The position numbers and the translations under genes were made by a program. The notes under the pieces were generated by a model. It did not search any database. It had not been told where the DNA came from and saw nothing but the letters and a program-made list of their open reading frames with translations. Shown piece by piece: positions 47,713 to 57,480 of a stretch of DNA of 64,000 nt. How positions within the stretch are numbered: position 1 is the first letter of the stretch; the number at the start of each line of letters is the position of its first letter. This stretch comes from Kalaharituber pfeilii (lineage: Eukaryota; Ascomycota; Pezizomycetes; Pezizales; Pezizaceae). The stretch covers positions 682,001 through 746,000 of the forward strand of contig WHUZ01000003.1 in assembly GCA_015179045.1 (NCBI GenBank). The letters are read 5' to 3'.

Positions 47713-49209
47713 ATGTGGAGAGAGGCTGACTTGAGTTCTAGGACTATTTATGTATTTATACGACCTGTCTTTTCTTTACTCTTGCTTTGACCTCCTCCTT
47801 TCCTATGGGTATTACCATTCTGTACAGTACATATTAACAAAAGCAGAGGCATTAATTAGACATCACTATTATCAGGCAAAAGCAAACTTCCTTGCAAAAC
47901 TATTATTCAATTAATCGATTTTCTAGGGCTGCACATCCCAATGCTTGTAGTCTTCCGTCTGCCATTTAAATCCATGTCTCTACCACAACTTGATCGCCGC
48001 CAACCACCCATACCAACGACTTTTAGCCTCACCCAAACACTCTCACGCATTAGAGCTTATATTTCGCACCACCTGCACCGAAATTACTACTTATCTATTG
48101 CGCCTTCTACACCATGCCAATGATGGAAGACGCAACCACAATCGCGTCATATCTCGGAGGGACGCCTACTAAAAAAAATTTCTTTGATCTCGTTTTGCTT
48201 TTCTGCAGCCCGCGAAGCAGGATGTACTCTTGGGGACATCTGTACGCGGAGTAAATTGCGCCCCAACTTCAACGCTCTAAAGTGCAACTAAAATAAGTAG
48301 ATAAAATTAGTTTCACATCGTAATATGATAGATCAGACAATGGAGAATAAAGTTACGGAGCAATATCTATTTATTTGATTTTTTGCTATAGTGTTTCATA
48401 GAGTTAAAGAGCAGGAGTTTTATATGGAGAGTGGTCATAAACGTCGCCCTTTAGTAATTACCAAATATAGTATAGTACATATTAGTCTAGTCAAAAATGG
48501 AAAGCAGCTAACTAATAATGGAACAGAATATGAACGTGTAGAGTGTGACAGTGTGATCGGGCGGTAGGAGCAGTAACAGCAGTGCGACCTGCAGCAGCAG
48601 TGCGAGCAGTAGCAGCAGGAACGATGGAGCGGTGGAGGTGAGAAGAATACCTTCAAACTCGCTGCATACTATGGGGCAGAACGTGCATGGACCCATGTAA
48701 ATGGTGTGCTTCGTTATCGAACCAAATGTCGCCCCTACTCCGCGTACAGATGTCCCCAACCATACAGGGCGGAAGAAATGGCGTTATGGAGGTTAGAGAT
48801 AAGATGACCCTCCCCTTTTTGCCCTTCCAGAGCAAAGAAGGGAAGGGAGGGGTGCGCCAGCGTTGTTGGACTCTTTTGATATATTTAGGTGAATCTTTCA
48901 TTTTCAGGTGTCGGGTACAAGAATGGACAGCGCTATTGGTATGTTGGATTCCGTGGGCAGGAGGAATATATATATCTTAAGTTTGATACCCTGTAGGAAG
49001 TTGCTTTTGAGTCGTGGCAGCTTTTTCTACCAATCATCATCATCATCATCTAGACCTGCTGTTCGTCTCTGTTGTTTGGTAGAAATACCACGGTTTCTCG
49101 TATCGTGTTGTTTGATAGAAATACCACAGTTTCTCGTGTCGTCCTTGCCCTTTTTCCATTGCTTGATTACTTTCCCACATATCTCGTTTGATACCCACGC
49201 TTCTACGGA
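47713..49209. other. spacer carrying an inverted-repeat element
   Basis: AT-rich sequence between MIX23 and the UPF0643 gene; contains the 530-bp element at 48230-48759. No coding sequence is supported. Confidence 0.5.
48230..48759. mobile_element. 530-bp MITE-like element
   Basis: Ends are perfect 24-nt inverted repeats beginning TTGGGGACATCTGTACGCGG (48230-48253 and 48736-48759), with weaker pairing further in. The interior is AT-rich on the left half and has no open frame of note. No convincing target duplication was found. Sequence differs from the other two inverted-repeat elements in the window. Confidence 0.75.
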
Positions 49210-50049
49210 ATGTCTTGCCCCTTGCTACTACAAAATTTACGAGAAGGTGACCGGTCAACTGGCTCAGGAAGCACTGGTACCGGGTCCACAACTACTACAA
49301 CTTTCACAGCGATACCTCATCCTATACCACCGAATGCAAATATATCCACTTGCCCCTTCTCCTCGCAGCCAAATTGCACAACCGGCCCTATAACGGCACG
49401 AATAACTGTCTCAGACACCCTACCCCCGCCAGTGTCCCCACTACCAGTATATCCAACCTCCCACAAGCTCATATCCTCACCGTACACAACCGAAGAGAAT
49501 ATCCTGGACCTCTCGGCCCTATCACCAGAATATAGACTCTTCGCACTCGCACTAAGTGAGATGCGCAACATTGTCCCAACATATGCAACGTCACCGTACA
49601 CCGTGTCGTTCAACTGGGGTGAGGTCGTATCTACCTTCCGAGCCTTACACGAGCACTATGCCGGATCGGAAGTCCTCCCCGGAATTGCGCCAGGCGCCCC
49701 ACTCCCCCGAACTACAGCATACGCCATCGTATTCCGCTCACGGAGAGCCGTGCCGCTTGTGGTAGCTGACGGTGAACGACTTGGTGAGCTTGATTTACCG
49801 GCGCATGCAGAGGCGAACAAATCAGGAGGGCTGTTAAAATACTGGTATGGTGTTCCAGATAGTGACACGGGACGGAACTTGGCCACGTGCTTGTGGGTTG
49901 ATCGGGAGCATGCGGTAAGAGGTGGCAGTGGGCCAGGCCATAAAGAGGCGATGGCGAAGGCAAGGGGGTTCTATGTTGGGTTGGAGGTGGAGAGGTTGAG
50001 GTTTGTGGTGGAGGAGGGGGCAGAAGGGTGGAGCGTGGAGAAGTGGTAA
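49210..50049 (+). CDS. UPF0643 family protein
   Basis: Intronless, 279 aa. It belongs to the UPF0643 group of fungal proteins, of unknown function. After a Ser/Thr/Gly-rich N-terminus (about 1-45) it shows the typical order of blocks. These are LSPEYRLFALALSEMRNIV, SFNWGEVVSTFRALHEHYA, and YAIVFRSRR. Then comes KYWYGVPDSDTGRNLATCLW, where the family concentrates Trp, Tyr and Cys, and the C-terminal HKEAMAKARGFYVGLEVERL. The last block suggests a ligand-binding alpha/beta fold, but I cannot name an activity. ATG 49210 is the first Met in frame; the preceding sequence is non-coding. Confidence 0.85.
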   Translation: MSCPLLLQNLREGDRSTGSGSTGTGSTTTTTFTAIPHPIPPNANISTCPFSSQPNCTTGPITARITVSDTLPPPVSPLPVYPTSHKLISSPYTTEENILDLSALSPEYRLFALALSEMRNIVPTYATSPYTVSFNWGEVVSTFRALHEHYAGSEVLPGIAPGAPLPRTTAYAIVFRSRRAVPLVVADGERLGELDLPAHAEANKSGGLLKYWYGVPDSDTGRNLATCLWVDREHAVRGGSGPGHKEAMAKARGFYVGLEVERLRFVVEEGAEGWSVEKW

Positions 50050-50497
50050 TGGTAGGTAGCTATATGGAGGTTGTTGTGGGAGAGGGATATTGGGGAGTTG
50101 AATGTTTTATTTTACTTTCGATTTCATTGTTTTGTGTTATTATAAAAGGTGCTGAGTCGGTTCATTTGAGTTCTGGATATGATTTTGTATTTTAGACATA
50201 AGAGATACCAACCATAATCCAGTATATGCTCAATGGTTCTAGGACAAGGGCCATGTTTACATGTCATGAACAAACCTTGCATGATTGAAGGAATGAATGA
50301 TTGATGCTACCGTATTCACTCACTTAAGAGGTAAGACACAAACGCGCGCTAGTGTGGTCTTGGCAGAACTTCAGGCGCTATTAATCGCGCTAGCGCGCTC
50401 TTTGGTGCAATATTGGTATTACTAAGTACAGGAATGCAATAATCTCCAGTAGTCTCATGCCAAGACCCTCTGGCTGCACTTCTGCCACAGTATGGAA

Positions 50498-50529
<32 letters not shown>

Positions 50530-50565
50530 TATTACTCACATGCCACCCTGTGGGCTATGGTGAGA
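50498..50565 (-). mobile_element. SINE-like insertion, copy A
   Basis: Read on the minus strand: CTCACCATAGCCCACAGGGT..., then gtgagtaatatt, then 27 A (the T run 50498-50524). The core is similar to copy B at 50928-51000 in the opposite orientation. Its 5' limit and target duplication are not clear. Confidence 0.6.
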
Positions 50566-50639
50566 TTAAGCACATGAGGAAGTAAAAGGAATAACAAAGG
50601 TGAAGAAGGAAAAGAAATAACCAAGTGATGACATTGCAA

Positions 50640-50770
50640 TGAATCCAACAGGCCAGGCCAGCCTAGGCCAACAGAAGACCTGGACCGTGAAATTCTGGGC
50701 CTAGCCTGGCCTGAAACAATCAGGCCAACCAGGCCGGTCCAGACCATTCAGGCCAGGCCAGGCCATTCAG
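50640..50770. repeat. GGCCAGGCC-type repeats
   Basis: Multiple copies of ggccaggcc/ggcctggcc and variants within ~130 nt inside the element, many of them palindromic. Confidence 0.75.
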
Positions 50771-50927
50771 GCAGGATTAAGCCAATTAAACGAATCCCTC
50801 CACAGCTATCCAGGTGAATTAAGGCCAGTGTTTACTAGATTGTTTGAGTATTTAAATGAGTAGAATCTTCTATATATCTAGAATTTTAAACAGCAGCGGT
50901 CTACGACTTTAGTCAAGTATGTATCAC

Positions 50928-51000
50928 GTACCTAAATCCTCGCCATAGCCCACACGGGCAGGGTGGCACGCGAGTAATGATATTAAAAAAAAAAAAAAAA
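50928..51000 (+). mobile_element. SINE-like insertion, copy B
   Basis: About 57 nt of unique core (…CGCCATAGCCCACACGGGCA… to …gagtaatgatatt) followed by an A run. It is bracketed by identical 13-nt direct repeats AAGTATGTATCAC at 50915-50927 and 51001-51013. A target duplication of this length plus a 3' poly(A) is the signature of target-primed reverse transcription. The core resembles copy A. Confidence 0.75.
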
Positions 51001-51822
51001 AAGTATGTATCACACTTTATATTCAAGTATATATACTAACAAATATTTTAGAAATGGCGGACCTTCCCCCGGGCCATTTCTGGCTCCATACTCTGCACTC
51101 TCCCCATATGTGTTTGGCTGATTCTTCTTTCTCCCCGCGCCATCGGTCAGTAAGGAAAAGCTCTTCCCTATAACATACTCGATATATAATATCTCCTACT
51201 CTTCAGCACCCAAAAACCAGTCTATTAATTACCCTGATCCAGTCTCCTACTTCAGCACTCAAGATCCTTCATAATATCAGTCTCCGTGGTGTTGAGGTTA
51301 CCATCGCGGCAATTCGGGGGATCATCACGTGCCCTTGCGTAATACACGCGCACTGGCGCTAAGAGGCTTGCCAAGACCGCCAAAGCGCGCGTTTGTGTTT
51401 TACCTCTTAAGTGAGTGAATACGGTATCTTTCTGGTCTGAGGGAATGCATATTAAGCAAATAGTATGCCTCTGGCTCTTGATCCTCAGGCCTACATTTTG
51501 TTTGTTTTGCGTCAATCCAATCAAAGCTCTGCCATAGGGCTGCTTCCATTTAGTCTGGTTGCACTTCCATTTTCGTCTTGTGGTCATCTAGAAATTTCCG
51601 TTCGGTGCCCTATTGTGAGAGCCGCTGAGTCAGCACTACCAACCACCAGAGTGAGACGAGTGTACTTGTAAGCTCTGCAACAACGCCCCTTCCCCACTAC
51701 CCCACCTAAGAACACCTCACCACCGCTTTACACGCTTTGGTGCTCCACTGCATTCACGAGATCACAGGGAAGGAAGATTTGCAAGTTAGTGACAACAGGA
51801 ATATATTGACGAATTAATAATT

Positions 51823-53058
51823 ATGGTAAGGTTACATGCTAACAATTGGTTGAATGGGGGGATACCATGGTCTATGTTCGTCTTATGTATGCTAACACTA
51901 CTCCCGAGCAGCAGGCGAGCGAGTCGAAAAAACGTCTTGCTTTGGCAATTATCGACTTCCTAAATTCCTCGGCCAACGATGGGACATTCTCTAGCGACGA
52001 AGCCGACTCTGTCGATGTTGCAAAGCAGGTAATCGCGGACCTATTCAAGGTCGACCCAGAGGATAAGGCAGCTATGACGGACGCTCTCGGTGGACAATCA
52101 CTTCTTTCGATCTACGGCGTATTTGAGAAGATGAAGGGCCGCGCTGCAGCCGCAAAATCGCCCCCCGCTACTCCACAGTCCGCTGCTACCCCTCCAACAT
52201 CTGCACCTACCTCTGCCCCACCCGCCGCACCAACTGCGGAACAGAAAGCGGAAGCAGAGTCTCTCAAGGGACAAGGTAACGCAGCGATGGCGAAGAAGGA
52301 TTATCCTGCTGCTATCGACTTGTATACTCGTGCCCTCGCACTCATACCAGGAAACCCCATCTTCCTTTCCAACCGTGCTGCGGCGTACAGTGCGTCGCAT
52401 CAGCACGAGAAAGCTGCTGCTGATGCTCAGGCAGCAGTGAATGCAGATTCAACCTACTCGAAAGCGTGGAGCCGTCTTGGTCTTGCCAAATTTGCTCTCG
52501 GCGACACTCGCGGTGCTATGCAGGCGTATGAACGTGGTATGGAGGTTGAGGCCGCTGGCGGAAAGACTGCTAGTGAGCCAATGAAGCGTGGCTATGAGAC
52601 AGCGAAGCGGAGACTTGCAGAGGAGGAAGATGCCGAGCTCGATGATCAAGTTGGGTCGTCGCAAGATCGTGGAAGTGGTGGCGGGTTGCCAGACTTGTCG
52701 AATCTTGCCAATATGTTCGGTGGTGGAGGTCGTGGAGGTGGTGGAGGCATGCCAGATCTTGCCGGACTTTTGAAGAACCCAATGGTGGCTCAGATGGCGG
52801 ACAACCTGATGAAAAACCCGGATCTAATTGGCAAGATGATGAACAACCCTAAGCTGAAGGAGATGATGGATGGTGTCGGTGGGGGCGGTGGGCTACCAGA
52901 TATGTCGAAGCTGATGTCGGATCCAACGATCGCAGAGATGTGAGTTATACACCCCCTGTCCATCTGTGAGAGTTTCATTCACAAGGCTAATACGAGTTGT
53001 GTGCTTTAGGGCAAAGAACTTTATGGGCGGTGCTGGGCCAAGCGGTGGTGAGCATTAG
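51823..53058 (+). CDS. SGT2: SGT2, TPR co-chaperone of the GET pathway
   Basis: Cytosolic small glutamine-rich TPR protein that receives tail-anchored proteins and passes them to Get3 via Get4/5, also binding Hsp70. Exons are 51823-51825, 51912-52939 and 53010-53058 (359 aa). The first coding exon is only ATG, spliced (gtaagg ... branch gctaac ... gagcag) to SESKKRLALAIIDFLNSS, the conserved dimerisation helix. The acceptor could also be 3 nt earlier or later; all three stay in frame. A Pro/Ala/Thr linker at about 95-115 precedes three TPRs at about 117-230 (GNAAMAKKDYPAAIDLYTRA, SNRAAAYS, WSRLGLAKFALGDTRGAMQA). The C-terminus is Gly- and Met-rich with LKNPMVAQMADNLMKNPDLI, the client-binding STI1-like segment. 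It is Gly-rich rather than Gln-rich. Confidence 0.93.
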
Positions 53059-54010
53059 TTCACCTTACCGTATGCTTGGTTTGCTTATTACGTGTTCTGC
53101 TTTTTGACGACTGCACGCTTCATGTCTACTACAGTGCCTCATGGGATGCCTCATGGTTTTCTGTTTCTTGTGTAATGACTTTCGGACATCTCTTTTGTAA
53201 TATGTTATGGAGGGGGAATAGTTTCTTACATACACATTATGAGTAGTTTCATGAGAAAGAAGAGGGTGTTTGGACGGACTGTAATAATAACAGAAGTCAA
53301 ATTGGGAACTACTTAGGTAGTGGCGAAGGCCCAGTTGTTTACCTAAGCAATGTGTGCGAATTGAATAGGCAACTAGCTGCTGGCATGTGACTAAGCTTCC
53401 TGGAGATGTGTACTCAGAACTGTAGATCAATTCGCGTATGCTGGATACTTTGAACAGCAGCAAGTTGCATCATCGCATGCTCTCCGTGCATACAAGACTC
53501 TGGGCAGCGAATGTTGAAGCTGAGTGCTAAGACTCTTAATGAGGCTGACGTCATCTGCACAGAAGCAGGTGCGGGAGCTTGACGTTACGTTACGTTTGCT
53601 CCTGCATGGGGCATGGTATCAGGTTCCAGTCGGAGGAAGTTCAGGTTCCTTCAGATTGAGTTTGGCTGTCCCTGGGTACTTAAGGCTAGGAGGGGGCGGG
53701 AGCGAACAGCAACTGACAGCAACTGATATTTAATATATTACATTCACTAAATAATTTCTGAGCGTTGAAGGTGGATATATTGGCAGTGAACTGAGGTGAG
53801 TGCGTACATGGGCGTGTGACTGGGCTGGAGCAGCAGTACAGAACGCGAGGTAGTGGTGATCCAGAGACTGACTAGTGGTCTTGCAAGGGATTGATAAAGT
53901 ATCTCTCACAAAATCTTATACCCAAGGAATCAGACCAACATCCTCCAAACTCACCTTTCATAACCCGCATACAAGTTGCGACTATCCCCGTGGGCTATCC
54001 CAGCATCACC
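53059..54010. other. spacer
   Basis: 3' region of SGT2 and upstream region of the membrane-protein gene. It has short local repeats (acgttacgtt at 53583, cagcaactga twice at 53706-53727). No gene is seen. Confidence 0.5.
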
Positions 54011-54643
54011 ATGGACGTCTACTACACCTATAACTACCTCTCCGCAGGATGGATGGCCCTGCAGGCCCTCCCGCTGCTCGCCTCGCCTACCCTCATTATC
54101 ACCTTGCTCTCCCCCGACGTGCGCGATACCACCCCTCTGGAAGCGTACCTGTCCCGCTCTCTAGGCTTCACTCTGCTCACGGTCGCAGGCCTTACCCTAC
54201 TCTTGACGGGCTCTATCCCGCTCACCACCTCCATCAGTGCAGCGGCCACTGCCACGGGCGTGGGCATGGATCCCGACGACCCGACGGCACCGTACGCGGT
54301 GCCGACGCTGAGCCTGACGCTGGCGTATCATGCGACGGTGGGGTTTTATTGCTGGACACAGCACGCGAAGGCGGTGGACGGGGGTGGAGGGATGGTGTAC
54401 TTGCTTGCGGCGATCATCAGCGGGGTGCTGGCTGCGATAGGGGGGTGGTGTGTGTTGTTTGCGAGTAGCTCGGGAAGGATAAGTAGGAGTGAGTATTCCG
54501 TTGCATTTCCTTGACACTTGGGGATGAACAGCGACTGACTAAAAATCAAAACAGAAACGGGAGCGGATAAGCGAACAAGCGGGTTCCCGTTCAAGAACGT
54601 GGAGGCGGATAAGAAGAGAGCGAAGGTGAAGAGGGAGGATTAG
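54011..54643 (+). CDS. four-helix membrane protein conserved in fungi
   Basis: Exons 54011-54488 and 54555-54643 encode 188 aa; the intron is gtgagt...aacag. About four hydrophobic segments are visible: WMALQALPLLASPTLIITLL (about 13-35), SLGFTLLTVAGLTLLLTGSI (about 48-70), a helix around TLAYHATVGFYCW (about 98-118), and MVYLLAAIISGVLAAIGGWC (about 126-148). The start MDVYYTYNYLSAGW and the end of the fourth helix, CVLFASSSGRISRK, match an uncharacterised fungal family as I recall it. The cytosolic tail created by the second exon is Lys-rich (SGFPFKNVEADKKRAKVKRE) and could include an ER-retrieval or nuclear-membrane signal. Function unknown. Confidence 0.82.
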
Positions 54644-55556
54644 GACTTTCTACATTGAATTGATGGAATTATGATTACAGGGTTGGGAGTTTATGGGGAA
54701 TAAGACCCAGGGATTAGTTCTTGTTATTTTTCCCCAACATATGAAGGAATTGCGAAAGTGACCTTTCTTTTTTATCTCATCGAATGAATATCGGTTTTGA
54801 TGAAGATTTGCTATCAGACATGATGAGCTTAATCTTACGGTTGTTATTGATCTCGTGCTCCAGGTGTTTTGTATTTGTTTGTTTTATACTCAACGACATG
54901 TAAATTGAGGTTACCCAAGTATATTGTAAGTACCTACTGATCAATAAATAGGTAACTACTAAAAGAGAGGAATGAAGCGGGGGAGTGCGATATGCCATTC
55001 ATCCAGTCGTGTTTACCCATTTGTTGTTCTGAGTTGTTCTATGCTAAGATTAGGTAGTGAGCAATCCACAACCCGCTACCATAACCCCTCAAATCGCCCC
55101 TAACACTCAGAATTTTGGGATCCAAACATCCGGTAGGCTTATCATAGAATTTACTCCACAGAACCTAAGACACAAGTCATCATTGCCCCATCATGCCTCC
55201 CAAGTAATAGCTTTCCGATAAACTGTCTCAGGCCTATTATTCCTATGACACAGACTTTATCAGCACCCCTGCCCCTTGCTTCCTCAGTAAGTCTGTGTTA
55301 CGGTAATGTTGTCATTCTCGAGCGTGAACCACTCTATGCGTCCGTCCGCGCTCAACTAGTCACCTTTGGTATGGTTGGGACGAGTTCCTATAAACATATC
55401 ATAGCGGCTTCACTCCCAGCGAGCAAATCCATCCATCTATATATATTCTTGAATCTTAATTTTCCATTCACATTACCTGTTTCCCAATTCTTCCTCCAAA
55501 ATTTCTATTCACACCTTCTTCACCCCCCTCCCCCCTCTACCGTCACATCAGTCAAC
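54644..55556. other. spacer upstream of the DNA glycosylase
   Basis: No gene recognised. A frame open from 55245 runs into the glycosylase first exon, but its translation has no similarity to the family. The glycosylase must begin Met-Pro-Glu, so I do not use it. A C-rich stretch sits at 55520-55540, just before the start codon. Confidence 0.5.
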
Positions 55557-56894
55557 ATGCCCGAACTCGGCGAAGTCGCCCGTATTGTCTCCCGCCTGCA
55601 CAGCCACCTCGTCGGCAAGACCATCTCGAGTGTGAACGCCGTCGATGATGCCCTGGTGTTCAAGGACACGACGGCGGCGGAGTTCACGAAGGTTATGAAG
55701 GGGAAGAGGGTCGTTGATGGTATGTCTTAAGCTAGTCTATTCAAAATATTGGATCGGGCGGATGGAGTAAGCTTACGATGGATGGGGTCGGCAGCAAAGC
55801 AATGGGGAAAGTATTTTTGGTGAGTTTGCAGCGTACTCATTTACAGTATTGGGGGCACAGGATAATTCTGACGACAATACAACAGGCTAGAGATGGATCA
55901 ACCCCCTCACCCCGTCATGCACTGTGGCATGACAGGCTGGATCCACATCAAGAACGACCCTGCAGCACACTACCGCTCCGACACCGTCTCGACCGAGTGG
56001 CCCCCCAAGTTCCTTAAGTTTAGCCTTTCTGTCAAGGAGGACGACAACGAGTTTGCGTTTGTTGATGCGCGAAGGCTAGGACGTGTTAGGCTTATCACTC
56101 CGAAAGAGGGGTTTGATATTCGGCATTCTGAACCTATAGCTGCGAACGGACCAGATCCGGCACAGGAGGATATATCGCTTGAGTGGTTTTCTTCTAAGCT
56201 CCGGAGAAAGGCAGTGCCGGTAAAGGGGTTCTTACTGGACCAGGCGATGCTGTCAGGAATTGGGAATTGGGTTGGGGACGAGATATTATATGAAGCAAAG
56301 ATCCATCCTGAGGCATACACGAATACCTTGTCAGATGAGCAAATCGAGATGCTATTGAACAGTGTTAAGAATGTGACGAGGATTGCGGTAGACACGTTAG
56401 CGGAACAGGAGAGGTTCCCGAAGTGCTGGCTAATGTTGCATAGGTGGAATAAGGGAAAGAACGGGGGAGGGATGCTGCCGAGTGGGGAGAAGATTGAGTT
56501 TGTGAACGTGGGCGGGAGGACCAGTGCGTTTGTGCGAGCAGTGCAGAAGATGGGGCAGAATAAGCGGATGGCTAACGCTGGGGAGGAGACGAAGAAGGGA
56601 GGTAAAGGGAAGAAGGCTGCGAAGGAGGAGGAGGAGGAGGGGGAGGAGGGAGAGGAGGAAGAGAAGCCAAACAAAGCAGTGCGCGGAAAGAAGGCGAAGG
56701 AGGAAGTAGCCGAGAGCAAGGAAACTGCTGCACCGGCAGCTTCCAGGAAGCGGAAGACGGCAGCCGCGAGCGGAAAAGATGCAGCAGCGCCGCAGCAGAA
56801 GAAGGGCAAAGCTGGGACAGACAAGGAGAGCAGCACGCGAGTGTCTCCACCTCCGAGGCCGGGGCGGCCTCGCGCCGCTCGTACTCGAAAGTGA
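55557..56894 (+). CDS. formamidopyrimidine-DNA glycosylase (Fpg/Nei family)
   Basis: Bifunctional DNA glycosylase/AP lyase for oxidised bases, acting in nucleus and/or mitochondria. Exons are 55557-55719, 55795-55819 (25 nt) and 55886-56894 (398 aa). It starts MPELGEVARI, keeping the catalytic Pro2 and Glu3; position 5 is Gly instead of the bacterial Pro. The beta-hairpin lysine region is in AKQWGKYFW, assembled from the 25-nt exon. The helix-two-turn-helix is GIGNWVGDEILYEAKIHPE. In place of a zinc finger it has VGGRTSAFVRAVQK, the zincless finger known from plant and fungal members. From about residue 275 the tail is a long Lys/Glu/Ala-rich disordered extension (runs of Glu, then KRKTAAASGK) ending in a Pro/Arg AT-hook-like segment PGRPRAARTRK. 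That tail probably mediates DNA or nuclear localisation (inference). Confidence 0.93.
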
Positions 56895-57480
56895 ATGGAG
56901 AAGCTACGGTTTGGGGGGGGTTGGGGGGGGTTGGGGGGGGGGTCGGTATGGTACGCATGTCGGGGCTGTAGACTAGAACCGCGAAGCTGCGCTGGATGTT
57001 TATATATATTTTACTAGCATTTACGTGATTCTGCCCTTTCGTGCGCTTTTCCGCGCAGAATGCAGCTGCTCCATGGGCTGCAGCAAAGCATGCGTCACTG
57101 AGTGTCGAGCCGCGGAGTGCGGTGGACGCCTGAACCAAACCCTCAATATGCAATCGTGGGGCTCTTGGCGCACAGAAGCGGCGGCCCACAACTTCGCTCG
57201 TGCAGCCCAGCCCTTCTAGCAAAGCGACGCACACCGCGGCCTCAGAAGCCCTTCCAATTCCTCCGCAACAGCAGCCCACGCCCCGGCGGACAGGCACCGC
57301 CCCCCCTCCCCCCCCCCCGCGTCCATCTTTTCGCAACTGCTACTGTCTAGCTGTCAGGCCCTCCTGCGGTGTCATTCATTCTGCGAGCCCTTCTGTGCAA
57401 CCCATAGAATCACCCCGCCAACCCCCCTTCACCACCCTCCCCACACACACTCTTCACTTCACACCATCCCCACCCCTACC
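56895..57480. other. spacer with a G-run cluster
   Basis: 3' region of the glycosylase gene and promoter of NAA15. It carries three long G runs at 56913-56942 and C-rich simple sequence at 57298-57320. A CT/CA-rich leader lies before 57481. A minus-strand frame crossing it into the glycosylase (56572-57336) is a composition shadow. Confidence 0.5.
56913..56942 (+). repeat. G8-TT-G8-TT-G10 cluster
   Basis: Three G runs separated by TT, 19 nt after the glycosylase stop codon on the sense strand. Runs of this length could fold as a G-quadruplex in DNA or in the 3' UTR. Confidence 0.85.

Larger units (their letters stand above)
50310..51424. mobile_element. 1.1-kb inverted-repeat element with TA target duplication
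   Basis: Terminal inverted repeats of about 41 nt (50310-50350 and 51384-51424) begin CCGTATTCACTCACTTAAGA and differ at few positions. Weaker pairing extends another ~30 nt inwards. The element is flanked by TA on each side (50308-50309 and 51425-51426), as for Tc1/mariner-type insertion. No transposase frame remains. The interior has GGCCAGGCC-rich repeats at 50640-50770 and two poly(A)-tailed insertions. Confidence 0.8.
50050..51822. other. spacer largely occupied by a TA-flanked element
   Basis: Apart from the ~1.1-kb inverted-repeat element (50310-51424) and the insertions inside it, the flanks are short and featureless. The last ~400 nt before 51823 form the SGT2 upstream region. Confidence 0.5.

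Noticed and set aside
55245..55556. Open extension upstream of the glycosylase start
   Set aside because: Fpg enzymes need a free Pro directly after Met for catalysis, so the start must be MPEL at 55557.
55970..56836. 288-codon minus-strand frame opposite the DNA glycosylase
   Set aside because: It is a shadow of the GC-rich, strongly coding + strand exon; its translation is Ser/Phe/Pro-rich with no domain.
56572..57336. 254-codon minus-strand frame
   Set aside because: Overlaps the Lys/Glu-rich tail of the glycosylase and a C-rich spacer. The composition explains it, and there is no ATG context or family.
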